Assembly (NCBI GenBank): GCA_007922225.1
Contig: ML679956.1
Span: 20,090,689-20,154,688, forward strand
Direction of reading: 5' to 3'
DNA: 64,000 bases
Source: Emydura subglobosa
Lineage: Eukaryota; Chordata; Testudines; Chelidae
Of this stretch, positions 26,446 through 37,962 are shown in pieces; the stretch's first letter is position 1, and each line of letters opens with the position of its first letter. The notes below the pieces were generated by a model that saw only the letters and a list, made by a program, of their open reading frames with translations, searched no databases and was not told the DNA's origin. Position numbers and translations under genes: made by a program.

Positions 26446-26515
26446 GGGCAGGGCAGGGCAGGGCAGGGCAGCCGACCTGACCTGACCTGACCTGACCTGA
26501 CCTGACCTGACCTGA
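26446..26515. repeat. Adjacent (GGGCA)5 and (CCTGA)8 arrays
   Basis: Five perfect GGGCA units (26446-26470) are followed after five bases by eight perfect CCTGA units (26476-26515). The two arrays have different units and were expanded separately. Confidence 0.95.
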
Positions 26516-26570
26516 CCTTCCCTTCCCCAAGCTCCTGAGATTGACTATCCCTGTTCTACTTGGCAGCTCT

Positions 26571-26626
26571 CTTTTATACTGGGCTCTTGGGCCCTGATTG
26601 GTTATCTCACAGCCTCTTCCCATTGG
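26571..26626 (-). promoter_or_regulatory. TATA and double CCAAT promoter-like cluster
   Basis: On the minus strand, CCAAT at 26622-26626 and again at 26597-26601 precede TATAAAAG at 26571-26577. The spacing of roughly 25 bp per step is typical of a pol II core promoter, and transcription would start near 26545 and run leftwards. It lies at the head of the repeat at 25950-26690, so it most likely belonged to that element. Confidence 0.5.
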
Positions 26627-27016
26627 CTGCCACTCCAAGGGCCCTCTTAACCCCTGTGAGTACGGGGCAGATGCCACACCACAATCCCCTAGAACTGAAT
26701 TTGAAATCTTTTTTTTTTTTTATTCTTACCAAAAAAAATGAAGCCATGAAATCTGTTTGAAATTCAATGTCTGCAAAGGTTGTTAAAAAACAGATGATGT
26801 GACAGACTTAGAGCAAGACAAAATAACAGAAGATCTAAGTGAACCATCCTAGGGAGTTATAGCCATTTACAAGTTATTGGCTATGAGCTTTGATTTGAAT
26901 CTATATATTCTTAATGTCCATGGTCATGGAATCTGAGAGAATTATATAGGCATGACCTCTCTTTCTTAGAAAAAGACTTCCCACCAATTACTATATCTGA
27001 ATTATAAAATGAGCAC

Positions 27017-27395
27017 TGTGACAGAGTGTGCTGGGTGGTAACTCCCTAGCCATCTCTCTACCACAACAACCCCAGCTAACTAAGGTGCATTAGAGCTGGT
27101 TAGACGGACAGTACCTGATTAGGGAATGGGAGACAGCTGTCCGCCTAACTGGGCTGAGAGGTTGTTTGTACCTGATTAGCGGATAGGAGGCAGCTGCCAG
27201 GCTGACTAAATTGGGCTTATATGCAGAGGAAAGGAAGGCCTGGGCTGTCTCATAGGGAGCAGAGATGCCCCAGAGGCTGCTAGCTCTAGCCTGTATGAAA
27301 GTAGTGGATGCACAAACGCACTGTAAATAAACTGCACTGGCAACTGCTATGCCAGAGGGTCTTTGAGTCATTTGTGAGATAGAGGGGCCGTGGCA
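27017..27395 (+). mobile_element. Solo LTR of an endogenous retrovirus-like element
   Basis: The 379-bp element starts TGTGACAGAG and ends CCGTGGCA, so it has the TG...CA ends of an LTR. It is flanked by a perfect 6-bp duplication, GAGCAC (27011-27016 and 27396-27401). Inside are an imperfect direct repeat of about 57-bp period, marked by GTACCTGATTAG at 27111 and 27168 (a U3 enhancer-like duplication), a weak TATA-like CTTATATG (27216-27223) and a polyadenylation signal AATAAA (27326-27331). No second LTR and no internal region are nearby, so it is a solo LTR left after recombination. A 6-bp duplication would fit a class II retrovirus, but this is not proof. Confidence 0.88.
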
Positions 27396-29024
27396 GAGCA
27401 CCTTTGCAAGCACCTTTATTCTAAACTGGACAGACTGAGTATAACAGTAGCAAACATGCCAGAATTTTGTTGAACTGCTGGGCTAACAGAGAGTGACTAC
27501 ATTTCAATGCACTGTGTATTGAAACATGAATTGCCTGCAGGAGATGGGTGGCCTGTAGTTTCACCACAGCATGTTCAGCATGTGCAAAAGATGCATTTTC
27601 CAATTGATGAGTGATGGGTTGGCATTTGAGGTCCTTTGATTATGGATAGAGGCAGAATACTTGCTTATAATTCTCTTGTATTAGCACCACACAAGACAGA
27701 GGAACAGTCTGTTGATCCTTTTATTCATGTCTGATCTTGATCCATTTTATCTTGATCTCCCTGAATTGCATATATACATATTTCAGGCAGACCTGTTCAG
27801 TAAAACTTCAGCTAGTATGGATGAGGGAACCAACCCTGCAGCCAATTTGGAGTCAGTTAAGTTGTTACGCAACAAGAGCACCCTTCCCACCTATGTGTTT
27901 AATGTTTGCTATAGGGTGACTCCTTTTATGAATGTTTTAAAAGGTATGGGATATGCCCTTGTAATTACTCCAGTGTTCAGATTCTCAGCTAATTTAGCCT
28001 GTATTTCCTAGCTCTAAAAACTTTTATTAAAGGTGGGCGACCAGTAGGAACAGAGATTCCTATAGACAAATGCTGCTTCAGGCTTTTGGAGTAATAAGCA
28101 ATGAACTCAAAAGACTTCTGGAACCAATGCTGTGATATGCCTAGTGAGGGGGTTTTAAGGCCCTGGCTACTGAAGCCTGCATGAGTCATAAAACTACATT
28201 AGGGTGACTGAAACTAAATAAACCATTCAGCTGTAGGTTGAATTCATTCCCAGTCAAGAGCTGCTTGCCCTACTGGCAAATTCAGACCAACAGGCTCCAT
28301 GGCTTAGCATGCAACCTTTAAGCTATTCCCCCGGCTGGTTGTCAGCCTGAAGAAACCCATTAGACTTACTATGTATAAAAAGCCTGAAGGTGCTAATACA
28401 TCTTAAACCTCTCAACTAAAAGGCAATATCTGGTTTATATTTGGTGTGGAATACAGTTTTATTTTTTGGAAAAGGGAAAGGATAGGGCAATAACACTGAA
28501 GCTAGAATTGTCACTGTGAGTAGAAGTGGAAGAAAGATTGATTGAGTTAAAGACCAAAAGCTCAATTCTCCGCTTATGAGTGGAAAAAAACAAAACATGA
28601 CCTTGTGTCAATAAATGCAGTGCTGGAAAGACAGGGCAGGAGTTAAAAGCCACATCTGGAGATCTAATGTATATTTGTGATGCATGGCGGAACCAATGTG
28701 TAAAAGCAAGTGGAGCTGAGTGCTGCCCCACAGCCCTCGTTTATGCAAATGCTTTTGCAAGACACCTGCAGACCTGCCGAATGTCTCACATCTCACATGG
28801 CATTGATGCATTTGGCAGTCTTATCATGCCTGCCTGCAGTTTAGGTAAAATTACAAGGAGAGACCCTACAGAATACCCTGTAATCTGTGGGGAGATGCCC
28901 TGTGTTAGGAACCAGGAGAATATTGTTTCTTGTCCCATCTCTTCTACTGAATAGTGTTCATACTGGTATGCAACTCACAGTTTTAATTCCTTGCCAAGGC
29001 CTCCTATCACGAGGTAACTACCTT

Positions 29025-29145
29025 TTCTCAATTTTACAAATAAGGCAATGGAGAGGGTTGCACAAGGACACTTCAGGCAGAACTGGGAATGGAACCCAGG
29101 TTTCTACTATGTCAAAGTCAAAGCCACTCAGTCATGCTGCCTTTC
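29025..29145 (-). mobile_element. MIR-type SINE fragment
   Basis: The phrases 'attttacaaataaggcaatg', 'aactgggaatggaacccagg' and 'cactcagtcatgctgccttt' follow the order of the minus strand of the mammalian/amniote MIR SINE. The tRNA-like B-box equivalent lies in the 'ggaacccagg' part. It is strongly diverged, as expected for an ancient element. Confidence 0.7.
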
Positions 29146-30294
29146 AAAATGAATGTATTCAATCTGTATACATAGCTGTACTATCTGTTACTATTACTCT
29201 AACTGCTAGACAGTACTGTGCTTTCACAGTCAGGAAAAGAACCAGGCTTCTGGATAGCCAAACATTCCACTGTTGTCCTGCAGATAGTTGTGTAACATAT
29301 GGGCAGAGTTTGTCATATCCCCACGTAGAACATAACAACCTATTGCTGGAACCAGTTTCTCTCTTAGTTCAAGTGCAAGAATCTTGTGCTATTCATTGGA
29401 AGATCCTGGACTCAGTGCCCATTTCCAAACTTTTGAGTGCTTGAATTTGTAATCTAAATGTCCTTTTAATGTAGATTATTTCTCTTTTTTTCTATCTAAT
29501 CCATGACCAACTCATAAATTAATGTGAGGATCCTGAAATAACTGTAATTCTTTAAATGATTTTATATTGCAAAAAATTTTTATTTTGAAGTAAATTTGGG
29601 TGTTACGTTAATATTTGTTGTACTGTTATATTTTATTATTTGTATTCTGGTTAATGGGAACTTTCTCTCTAAGATGGTGTAGCTCTTGGACAGAAGAGCA
29701 TGATAGGTGACTGAAGGCAACATATGGGAGATTTTGTGTGTCTGTCTACAGAGTGGAAGACTGTGTCTCTACAAGCTCCCTGTAGGTCAGAACTTCATTT
29801 TATAAACTTATCTTTTGAGAATAACAGCCTCATTCCTGATGGTATAATAATAGCACTTATTGCGGGTTTGGTTGTCTCCGGGTATTGCTAATGAGCTACC
29901 AAGCCTTTCATCTTGTTTGAATCAAGCCTATTTCAGTAGAGCCTAAAGTTGTTCCCACCTTATGGATGTCTGTGTCTACCATAGCAGTTTCATCAGCATA
30001 GATGTCATAGAAGATAGATAGACACCCAACACTGAGTATTTGTTTTATATACAGCAGGCACCCATCCATAAAGCTGAGCAAGGCTTCCACATGTCTTTCA
30101 TGCAGATAATCCTCTGTCCTTCCTTATTGGGCTACAAATTTCTATACAGCAGTTTTTGGCCAGATGCAAAGCCGCAGTGCTCACTGGAAGCACCACATGA
30201 GGGAACAAAAATGGAGCATGCACACTTGGCCCTGTACAGTCTGTGTTGCATACACATTGCAGATACAGTAAAGGTGTACTCTAGGAATTATTTT

Positions 30295-30379
30295 GCGGGA
30301 GTTCTGTGGCCTGTGTTATACAAGAGATTGAACTAGATGATCACAGTGGTTCCTTCTGGTCTTGGAATCTATGAATTTA
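30295..30379 (+). mobile_element. CR1 LINE 3' tail fragment
   Basis: 'gattgaactagatgatcaca', 'gtggttccttctggtcttgg' and 'aatctatgaat' are the plus-strand 3' end of a CR1 subfamily, the same as the tail at 59325-59385. Confidence 0.8.
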
Positions 30380-30624
30380 TAAAAGGGAGCTCAGCACCGC
30401 ACTTAAACAATCACATGACTTTTCTCTTTTCATTGCTTTCTGTTCATTTCCTATCCTTTTCTATTTAGAAGAAGCCATTACATACACTGATACAGGCTTT
30501 CATGCTATTAATTTATTGTCATACTAGTTAGGAAAAATCCAAGTAACCACTCATTTATTTCACTCCCTCTCCCTTTAAATTCAGATTATTTTGTCATTCC
30601 TGTCAGTAGTAGTAAACATTTTAA

Positions 30625-30697
30625 GATGAAATCCTGGGCTCCGCTGAAATCAATGGCAAAACTGTTGTTGATTTCAGTGGGGCCAGGATTTCACCCT
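30625..30697. repeat. Short perfect-looking hairpin element (AAATCCTGG ends), copy 1
   Basis: The left arm 'gaaatcctgggctccgctga' and the right arm 'gtggggccaggatttcaccc' pair around a loop near 'tggcaaaactgttg'. A second copy is at 44393-44464. It is noncoding and MITE-like. Confidence 0.7.
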
Positions 30698-33639
30698 AGA
30701 CATAGCAAGAATTGACATACTCAGTATCTACGTTTTGCTCGCATGAGGCAGGACTGCTATCTTGATTACCACCTTAAAGTTTCCATATATCAATGGAAAC
30801 AAGATGGGCCAGTGTTTATAGATTGTTTTGGTTGATTGCATAATGAATTTGTAAGGAGGGATTCATAAGTGATTTCAGAACTCATGTCAAGATTTCCAGA
30901 ATTTTCTTTCTTTATGGAAAAAGCAATAGAGCTTTAGCTAAACTCAGAAAAGGACCTCCAAATCAGAATATGAGAAGTTGGTCAAATAATATGCAGACGA
31001 AGAAACTAATTGATTATACTGTAGTACTTTAATAAGCAGGCTAAAGAAAGCAGTAAGGCTTCTAGAGTAATTTGCTAACTTTATCATTAGTTGATTTCAC
31101 TATAGATTTCAATGGAGCTTGAACTATTCAAGCAAATAGCTCATTCTTGAAGTTCTTTTGTTATTTTTAACACATTAAATTAGCTCATTACTGCTGAATA
31201 TGTAGTGGAAAATAGCATCTGTTTACACTGTAATAATACAAAAATTACTTACTAGTAACAGAATAAGGAGCAATTTGCAAAAGCTAATCATATTTGTGCA
31301 CTTGTCTGCAAAACGTAAATTGTTAATATGTACCCAAGGGGAAAACCACTTGCTGATTTAAACAATTTAGCAGTAGCATTAAGCAAAATATATTAGAAAC
31401 AATACTATTTAGGAATGAGTTAAAGTCCTAAGTATACCAAAATACTAAATGTAACTGTCCCCCTTCACAACCCCACCTTTAGATAGCAATGGATGACCTC
31501 CAGAAAGCACTAGAAAGCTCATATGCTTATCCAAACAGTGTGCAAAACTACCCAAAAATCTTGAATGTGCAAAATGTGGTTAGAAATGTAATAACAAGAT
31601 TCTTCAGTGAGAATTCTGGTGGTTTCTGCTTCCATTCAGACAAGAAGTTAGCATCAGAACAAACTTTCTCATTTCCATTTCTGGACAGAGTCACCAGTTG
31701 CATTGATATGAGGCAGCAGGTACGGAGAATTAAAAAGCAACCAAACGTTTTCCCAACCAAAAGTTCAGTTCAGGTTTTGAATGAAGATTGACGACAGTTG
31801 TTATTGTGTACAAATCAGTTTCTCCATGTAAGGAGATGGAATCCCTGACTTCTGATCTTAATGCAACTATTGGCAAATATGAATTTCCAAACGATTAGCT
31901 TTGGGTGGGGGCTGTGAATGGAGGTTCTGTGTCAGCCTCTTTGCAGTTTTCCCAGTCTAGCCTTGCCATAATGTCAAGTTTTATATGCACAGTTATACAG
32001 AAATCCTCACCGAGTCTGGGCATCATACCATGCAGGTTGTGTGAAAAGATGTGTGTCCCCCAAGCCTAATGTCTTCACATCACAGAGGAAATTTGCTTTA
32101 GGGCCTTGTGCATTGGTGTGAAATTCACCCTTTGAGAGACTTTAACTGTGTTCTTTCAGTACCAAACTTTTTATATGCCTATCAGTGGATGCCACAACTC
32201 TTAAATGATAAAATGCATATTGGAATTTTAAAAATCCCCCCTTATTCATTAAAGTGTTGCAGTGCCTCATTAATTCTGATGGTATAATCCAGTCTTTGAT
32301 TAGTCAGGTTGTCAAGTGTCTATGACTAAACTCTGATAAAATGGGAGACAAATGCCTTTCATACCACAGTAGTGTCACATGAAAAAGTCAGCATTTCTTC
32401 AGGTTGTAAGGCCATATCTGCAAGGTTAAATTAACCTTGTCTTAGCACTTGCAGAGCTTTGCTAGCACTTCCTGTGCATTCTATTCCTCTATCTTTATGG
32501 AAATTGCCAAAAGACAGTTAAAAGAATAAAATACAGTGTCACCAACTTTTGTCTAAACTTTTTCATTGTAATGCATACTTCTGGGGTGTGGGAAATATGT
32601 ATTTTTTCTCCGATACATTGAACATGGTTGATTGAAATCAACACTGAGACGTAATAAAGGGAAGAACAGCCTGAGGATAACACTACACACTAAATGAATG
32701 CATATTCTTGAATAAATAAGTATTGGGCATTTTACAGACTGCTGTGAAGACAAGTTCCTTGCCCCAAAGAGTTTACAAACTTGGGGTTGCATGTCAATGG
32801 GATGTGGGTACCTAATTCCCTTAAACTACTTTGAAAATCCCAGCCTAAGTAAAAATAAAAATAAAAACACAAGACGGAGGGGGAAATTTATAGTTTAAGG
32901 TCAAAAGTGACAATTTAATCTGGCAGCATGTGTAATTCCGTGGGGAAGTTAGTGGTAGAAAGGTAAGGGAAGTGTCATGTGATTCATAAAAATCTATAGA
33001 ATTATAATTTCAAAGATGTCATCCTCTGCAGCGTGGCTGGGGGTCGGGGGAAGGTTGCCCCCAGTTCCCAGTTCCAGGTCCTTCAATTGGTGAAAATTGT
33101 GATCATCCAGTGTCATCGGAAATGGGTCAAGTTGGTTATAGTTCAAAAGCCCTTTCTCCCATGTACACAATGGTACCCAACATGACAAACCTAGAATAAT
33201 TTATGTAGATATATATTCAAGAAAATATTTAAAAATCAACTTTTTAAATTGTTCTTTAATACAGGCAGGTCACACATGCAGCTCTCCAAAACTAAATTGT
33301 GGCCCTGACAATACTGTGTTATCAGTTAATGTTCAGGACATGATACCTGATTAATTATTTTAATGTTACGGATGACCATAAATGGAAGGAGTGCTTCAAG
33401 TTGATTTGCCATCATTGGCAAATAAGAAGTGGTTCAGTGGTATTGATAATCAGCTTTATTTATTATGTCAAAAGAGTTGTAACGAGCCACTGGTTAAGAT
33501 GTGAGCATTCAGCCGGAAATTACTGGAATCCATTCGCAAATGGTATGAACATAGTTACATAACATACATTATATAACAATTAATTACAATCACAAAGTTA
33601 TTCATTACAAAATCCTTGTTTTTACTTTGGTCTTGATCA
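30698..33639. other. Intronic sequence without a recognised gene
   Basis: A 100-residue open frame (31489-31791) lies here, but I recognise no domain in it. A 60-bp fragment near 32725-32785 ('caagttccttgccccaaaga') resembles the old repeat at 42790-42930. Nothing else stands out. Confidence 0.5.
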
Positions 33640-35665
33640 TTTTTAGGCCTCAGTGGGAAGACGAAGAGTACTGACTAGTAGTTGAATCTTTAGAAAATAC
33701 CAGCACGGAGGACCTGGCTAAACACAACACGCAGTGGCACTTACATGCTATAAGACGTGCAGCCATAAACTTAATTTGGCAAGGTTGAAGAGGAAGTACA
33801 TCAAGCATCGGGGAAAAAAGCTGAAGATGCTGGGGCAAGTGCCAGCTGTGCGCAAGACTTACCTCATGCTAGGTCCCATAGCATGTATTTTGAGAAGAAC
33901 ATCTGCTGCTTTTGTGGTAAGCTGAAAACCCAAAGGCATCCATTAAGCATAGTTTCCACATGTGAGACAGGTGAGGAACTGCAGTCACTCTTTGTGACAA
34001 CGTTACATGGAAAATAAAGTTAAGTGGGTGCATTGACCCAAAAGATCCTGCACATATGACAATGAGTATCACATCGAGTGCTACACAAAGAAGGTACATA
34101 ATGTGTTGTATCAAAAGGAAAAGTAATAGAAACAAATACTGATTCTACTACTGATTCTACTACAGTATGTGACTCAGCTGGAATTCATAAATTGCCTCAC
34201 AGAGGCTCTAACGGGATGGGAAAGTGGTGGTGATGTGCTTTGAACATGATCAAAGAGAAACAAAGGCTTAGCAGAATGGCTATTAAAGCACTTATTGAAG
34301 AGGAACTAGTGTAGGATATGGACATAGATTTTAGCAGGCCTATCCAAAGAAATGAATCACAGCACATATTCTCAGAAGCTGCAAAAGACGTGGCTCTATC
34401 AAAAGTGGAAGAAAGTGCTGATATCATCAGTAATATGAAGACTCTCTTTGCAACTGCTAAATTTTTACAGAGAAGCATTTTGTCCTGCACTACATGGGAG
34501 CTTCAGGGATCCATAAACCTGAAAAAATAATACCATGTGACCTGTACTACTACTTTAAGAGGTGCATTGGTGATTGCAATGACTTCAGCAGCAGGAAGCA
34601 TGACATTAAGTAAATGGAGCACAAGGCTGCCATTTTATTGCAAAGCCTCGTGTATGAGCACTTGAGTGAAAGGCAAGCTTCCAATGCATACACAATGACT
34701 AAGTAATCTACCAGTTCAAGTGGCTTTTGGTCTAACAGTATATTCCGAAACCCATAGTCAATTCCTTAAGCAGCTTATGCACAGCATTAGCTCCTCCGCT
34801 TACTATAATGAAGTACACTTCAGCCTCTCTGCACTCCACCCTCTCTACTCCACTGGAGACTGCAATTGCAAACAAGGTTCTTCACGTCATGCAAATGAAT
34901 GAAGGGTTGTACATTCCCCCAGACTTCATCAAGGGCAGGTTCATATTTTTTGCGGGTGATAACTTAGAAGCTACAGAAGTGATAACTTCTTGGAAGATAC
35001 AGCAGATGGTAAAGGTACCCCTTGTGCTACTGTTATGGTATGCTGTCAGGAATCTATTGATGGGAACTAGTCCCAGCCTTAGGTGCTGTCTGGACCAGCA
35101 AAGAACCATTCCTTGAAGGAGCTTCTTGACTCACTTACTTTCCTATCAAAGTCCAAAAATTCTGAAGCCAGGAAATCCAGTTTTCAGTAAAGCGGCAATT
35201 AAATTGACTATAGTAGAGTTTTCTGCATTTACTAACCTTGACTTCACTTGGTTATTGTGCAAAAGTGGGATGCACTCCAGAGGTGAAAAATCATTGAATA
35301 TGATTTCAGCTGAGGAGATAGAATACGTACCCTCAAATGATCCAGTCACCCTAGATGTACCACACCACACTATTTCAGGAGGTGCCAGAACAAATGACCT
35401 GAGTATGCATCCTGTCAATCATACCTAGTTGCCCCACTGATGGCTCAGTTCAATTAACACTCTTTATGCAGCTGGAAGGCATGAACAAATACATCTGCAG
35501 AATTGAATCAAAAGATGTCGGGACACTTGATATGGACCTTCATAGGCCTATTCAACAACTAACCATGTCCCATGATGATCTTCATGGGCAGTGGATTCTA
35601 AATCCTGGTAAATTGTACATATTCTTCTCAGTGATATGTGTAATCGGCTCCTTTGTTGGTACTTG

Positions 35666-35774
35666 AGTTCCAGAGGGGTAGCTGTGTTAGTCTGTTTTTA
35701 GCAAAACCACAAAAGCTTATGCCCAAATAAATGTGTTAGTCTTTAAGGTGCCACAGGACTCTCACTGTTTTGTT
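35666..35774 (+). mobile_element. Penelope-like retroelement tail inserted in the fossil ORF
   Basis: A short inverted end (GTTCCAGAGGGGTAGC...TTAGTCTG, 35666-35700) is followed by a direct tail (AAAAGCTTATGCCC to ACTCTCACTGTTTTGT). The same wording occurs in the copies at 55350-55490 and 62966-63170. It interrupts the fossil ORF between GSFVGT and the segment beginning near ETGSF, so it arrived later. The hammerhead-like core is deleted in this copy. Confidence 0.75.
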
Positions 35775-36313
35775 GGCATTGTTATTCCTGAGACTGGAAG
35801 CTTTTGTACAGTGACAATGCTGTGAACCAAATTGTTGCAGGGAAAAAGTTGCAATGTACTATAGACGCACGCACCCAAACACTCGTTGCCCTTCAAAAAA
35901 TGCTACCTAGATGTCATCTTTGAAAAGCATACTGATGTGTTTGAAGTAATTTCCCAAAGGATACAGGACTTGCGAGACCAGTTCCACGCATCCAGTGTAC
36001 ATTCTGCTATTATTCACAATGGAGAGCTGAAGTATCACAGAACACATCAAGCAGTTCAATGAGGCTGAATCAGCAACAAATACAACTTTCAGGATGGCGC
36101 GGCAATACATGAAGATGGTTGAGTCTCTGCTGCTCTTTATTCAATCTGTCAGGACGGCTAATTGGAATTTTTTCCTGGTAGCACTGGAAAGCCTTTGTGA
36201 AATACTTTTTGCTTAGATTTAACCAATTATTCTGCAATGATTGCCTGATACCTCAGTGAAATGAGAAGTCTAGAAAAGTCTGACCCTGACATATGGGAGG
36301 AAAAGGAAACTGG

Positions 36314-37453
36314 GTTATATAAGAATGGCCATACTGGGTCAGACCAAAGGTCCCTTCTAGCCCAGTATCCCGTCTTCCAACAGTGACCAGTGTTAGATGT
36401 TTCAGAGGGAATGAATAGAGCAGGGCAATTATGGATTGATCCATCCCCTGTCATCCAGTCTCCACTTCTGTCAGACAGATGTTTATGGACATCCGGAGCA
36501 TGGGATAGCATCCCTGACCATCTTGGCAAATATTATTGATGCACTTATCCTCCACAAACATATCTAATTCTTTTTTGAATCCAGTTATACTTTTAACCTT
36601 CCCAGCAAGTTCCACAGGTTGACTGTGCAATGAGTGAAGAAGTACTTCCTTATGTTTCTTTTAAACCTGCTGCCTGTTTATTTTATTGGATGACCTCTGG
36701 TTCTTGTGTTATGTGAAGGGGTAAACAACACTTTCCTATTCACTTACTTCACACTATTGATGATTTTATAGATTTCTATCATATCCTTCCTTAGTCATCT
36801 CTGTTCTAAGGTGAAAAGGCCCAGTCTTTTTAATTCCTTATATAGAAGCTGCTCCATACCACTAATAATTTTTGTTTCCATTATCCGTTCTTTCTCCAGT
36901 ACTAATATATCTTTTTTGAGCTGGGGAGACCAGATTTGCACACAGTATTCAAGATGTGGTTATAGCACGTATTTTTATAATAATAATAATAATAATAATT
37001 AATAATATATTTTGTGTCTCATTATCTATCCCTTTCCTGGTGGTTCCTAACATTGCTAGCTTTTTTGACTGCTGCTGCACATGGAGCAGATGTTCTCAGA
37101 GAACTATCCACAGTGACTCCAAGATCTCTTTCTTGAGTGATAACAGCTCATTTAGACCCCAGCATTTTGTGTGTATAGTTCAAATTATGTTTTCCAATGT
37201 GCATTACTTTACACTTATCAATGTTGAATTTCATTGGCCATTTTGTTGCCCAGTTACCTGTTTTTGTGAGATTTCCTTTGTGACTCTTCTCTGTCAGCTT
37301 AGGACTTAACTATATTGAGTAATTTTTATATCATCTGCAAATTTTGCTGCTTCACTATTCACCTCCTTTTCCAGATCATTTATGAATATGCTGAACAGCA
37401 CAGGTCCTGGTTATAGATCCTTGGGGAAGCCCGCTCTTTATCTCTCTCCATTG
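36314..37453 (-). mobile_element. CR1-type LINE, diverged, minus strand
   Basis: The 3' end is at about 36314 ('tataagaatggccatactgg', 'gtcagaccaaaggtcc'), and the element runs to about 37453. Its plus-strand sequence is the reverse complement of a CR1 C-terminal RT region plus 3' UTR, for example 'gtcctggttatagatccttg' near 37403, matching the [12 protein letters not shown] region of the CR1 at 3171. No long frame survives. A (TAA)n run has expanded inside it (36976-37009). It sits within the fossil ORF, which resumes on the far side. Confidence 0.85.
36976..37009. repeat. (TAA)n microsatellite within CR1
   Basis: About eight TAA units are followed by an interrupted AT run. Confidence 0.9.
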
Positions 37454-37962
37454 TGTTAAAAGATTATCAGTTCACTGGGTTCAGACGAATTCCTAGAACA
37501 CGAAAACAGAGCAATGAAAGTAATTGCGGGGAGAAGGGGATGGGGCGGTGGGGTTGGTGGATATAACACACTACCCAAATGCTCCTTCATGGTTTTTCCT
37601 GACAACCCCAGAATTCCATCGAATTTCAAATGAAACATTGTGTGGCTGCGATGACTTCCATAACCAAGCACCATCCATACACATTAGGTGCTGTCAAATG
37701 CCAAGAAGGGACAACTTTAAAGCTACAGGATGGGTCTTAGAGGATGGACTGATCTCACCAGTTATGTGTGAAATACCATGCACTCCCAAATAAATTCTTT
37801 AGCTAATTGAATGTTCATGTGCAAAGATCAAAAGTTCACCACTCTGCAAATGTTTAGGCAGCAGGAGATGTGTGAAAGCTGCATGGACAAGAATCAGTGT
37901 GTCGTGTCTAGAAGTGGTTTGCCCTAGACAGAGACAATGCTGATTATGACTTTGATGAATAA

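Larger units (their letters stand above)
25950..26690 (-). mobile_element. Retroelement-like repeat with its own promoter, minus strand
   Basis: This block is distinctly GC-rich compared with its surroundings. On the minus strand it starts with two CCAAT boxes (26622-26626 and 26597-26601) and a TATAAAAG box (26571-26577), as in an LTR. It continues as a G/A-rich transcribed-looking region ending near 25950. I associate the wording with a common turtle retroelement family but cannot name it. It carries two pentanucleotide arrays (26446-26515). Boundaries are estimated from the composition change, and no target-site duplication was found. Confidence 0.45.
33640..37962 (+). pseudogene. Fossil of a large multi-domain ORF, family not named, broken by two later insertions
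   Basis: Pieces of a single plus-strand protein can be followed in order over 4.3 kb through frameshifts and stops. The first are ENTSTEDLAKHNTQWHL and then CYKTCSHKLNLARLKRKY (33690-33805), and a Cys-rich CCFCGKLKTQRHPLS with ETGEELQ (about 33900-33990). DNEYHIECYTKKVHNVLYQK (about 34060) follows, then RPIQRNESQHIFSEAAKD with ISNMKTLFATAKFLQR (34336-34480). Next are GLYIPPDFIKGRFIFFAGDN (34900-34970) and a segment with DMDLHRPIQQLTMSHDDL and NPGKLYIFFSVICVIGSFVG (35530-35660). After a repeat insertion it resumes with YLDVIFEKHTDVFEV (about 35905-35950) and continues through ARQYMKMVESLL to SAMIA and SLEKSDPDIWEE (36300). After a CR1 it resumes with EFLEHENRAMKVIAG. The end is Cys-rich (ECSCAK, LCKC) and acidic (DNADYDFDE), with a stop at 37960-37962. 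The architecture resembles uncharacterised multicopy proteins predicted in fish, reptiles and marine invertebrates, as I remember them. I infer a mobile-element or repeated-gene origin but give no function. Confidence 0.6.

Noticed and set aside
28887..29444. 185-residue plus-strand open frame
   Set aside because: It overlaps the MIR-type SINE at 29025-29145 and has no domain. It is a chance frame through a repeat.
31489..31791. 100-residue plus-strand open frame preceded by a splice-acceptor-like CCCACCTTTAG
   Set aside because: No recognised domain and no low-complexity or repeat signature. Not part of ZNF385D as I know it. Open frames of this length are expected by chance in AT-poor patches.
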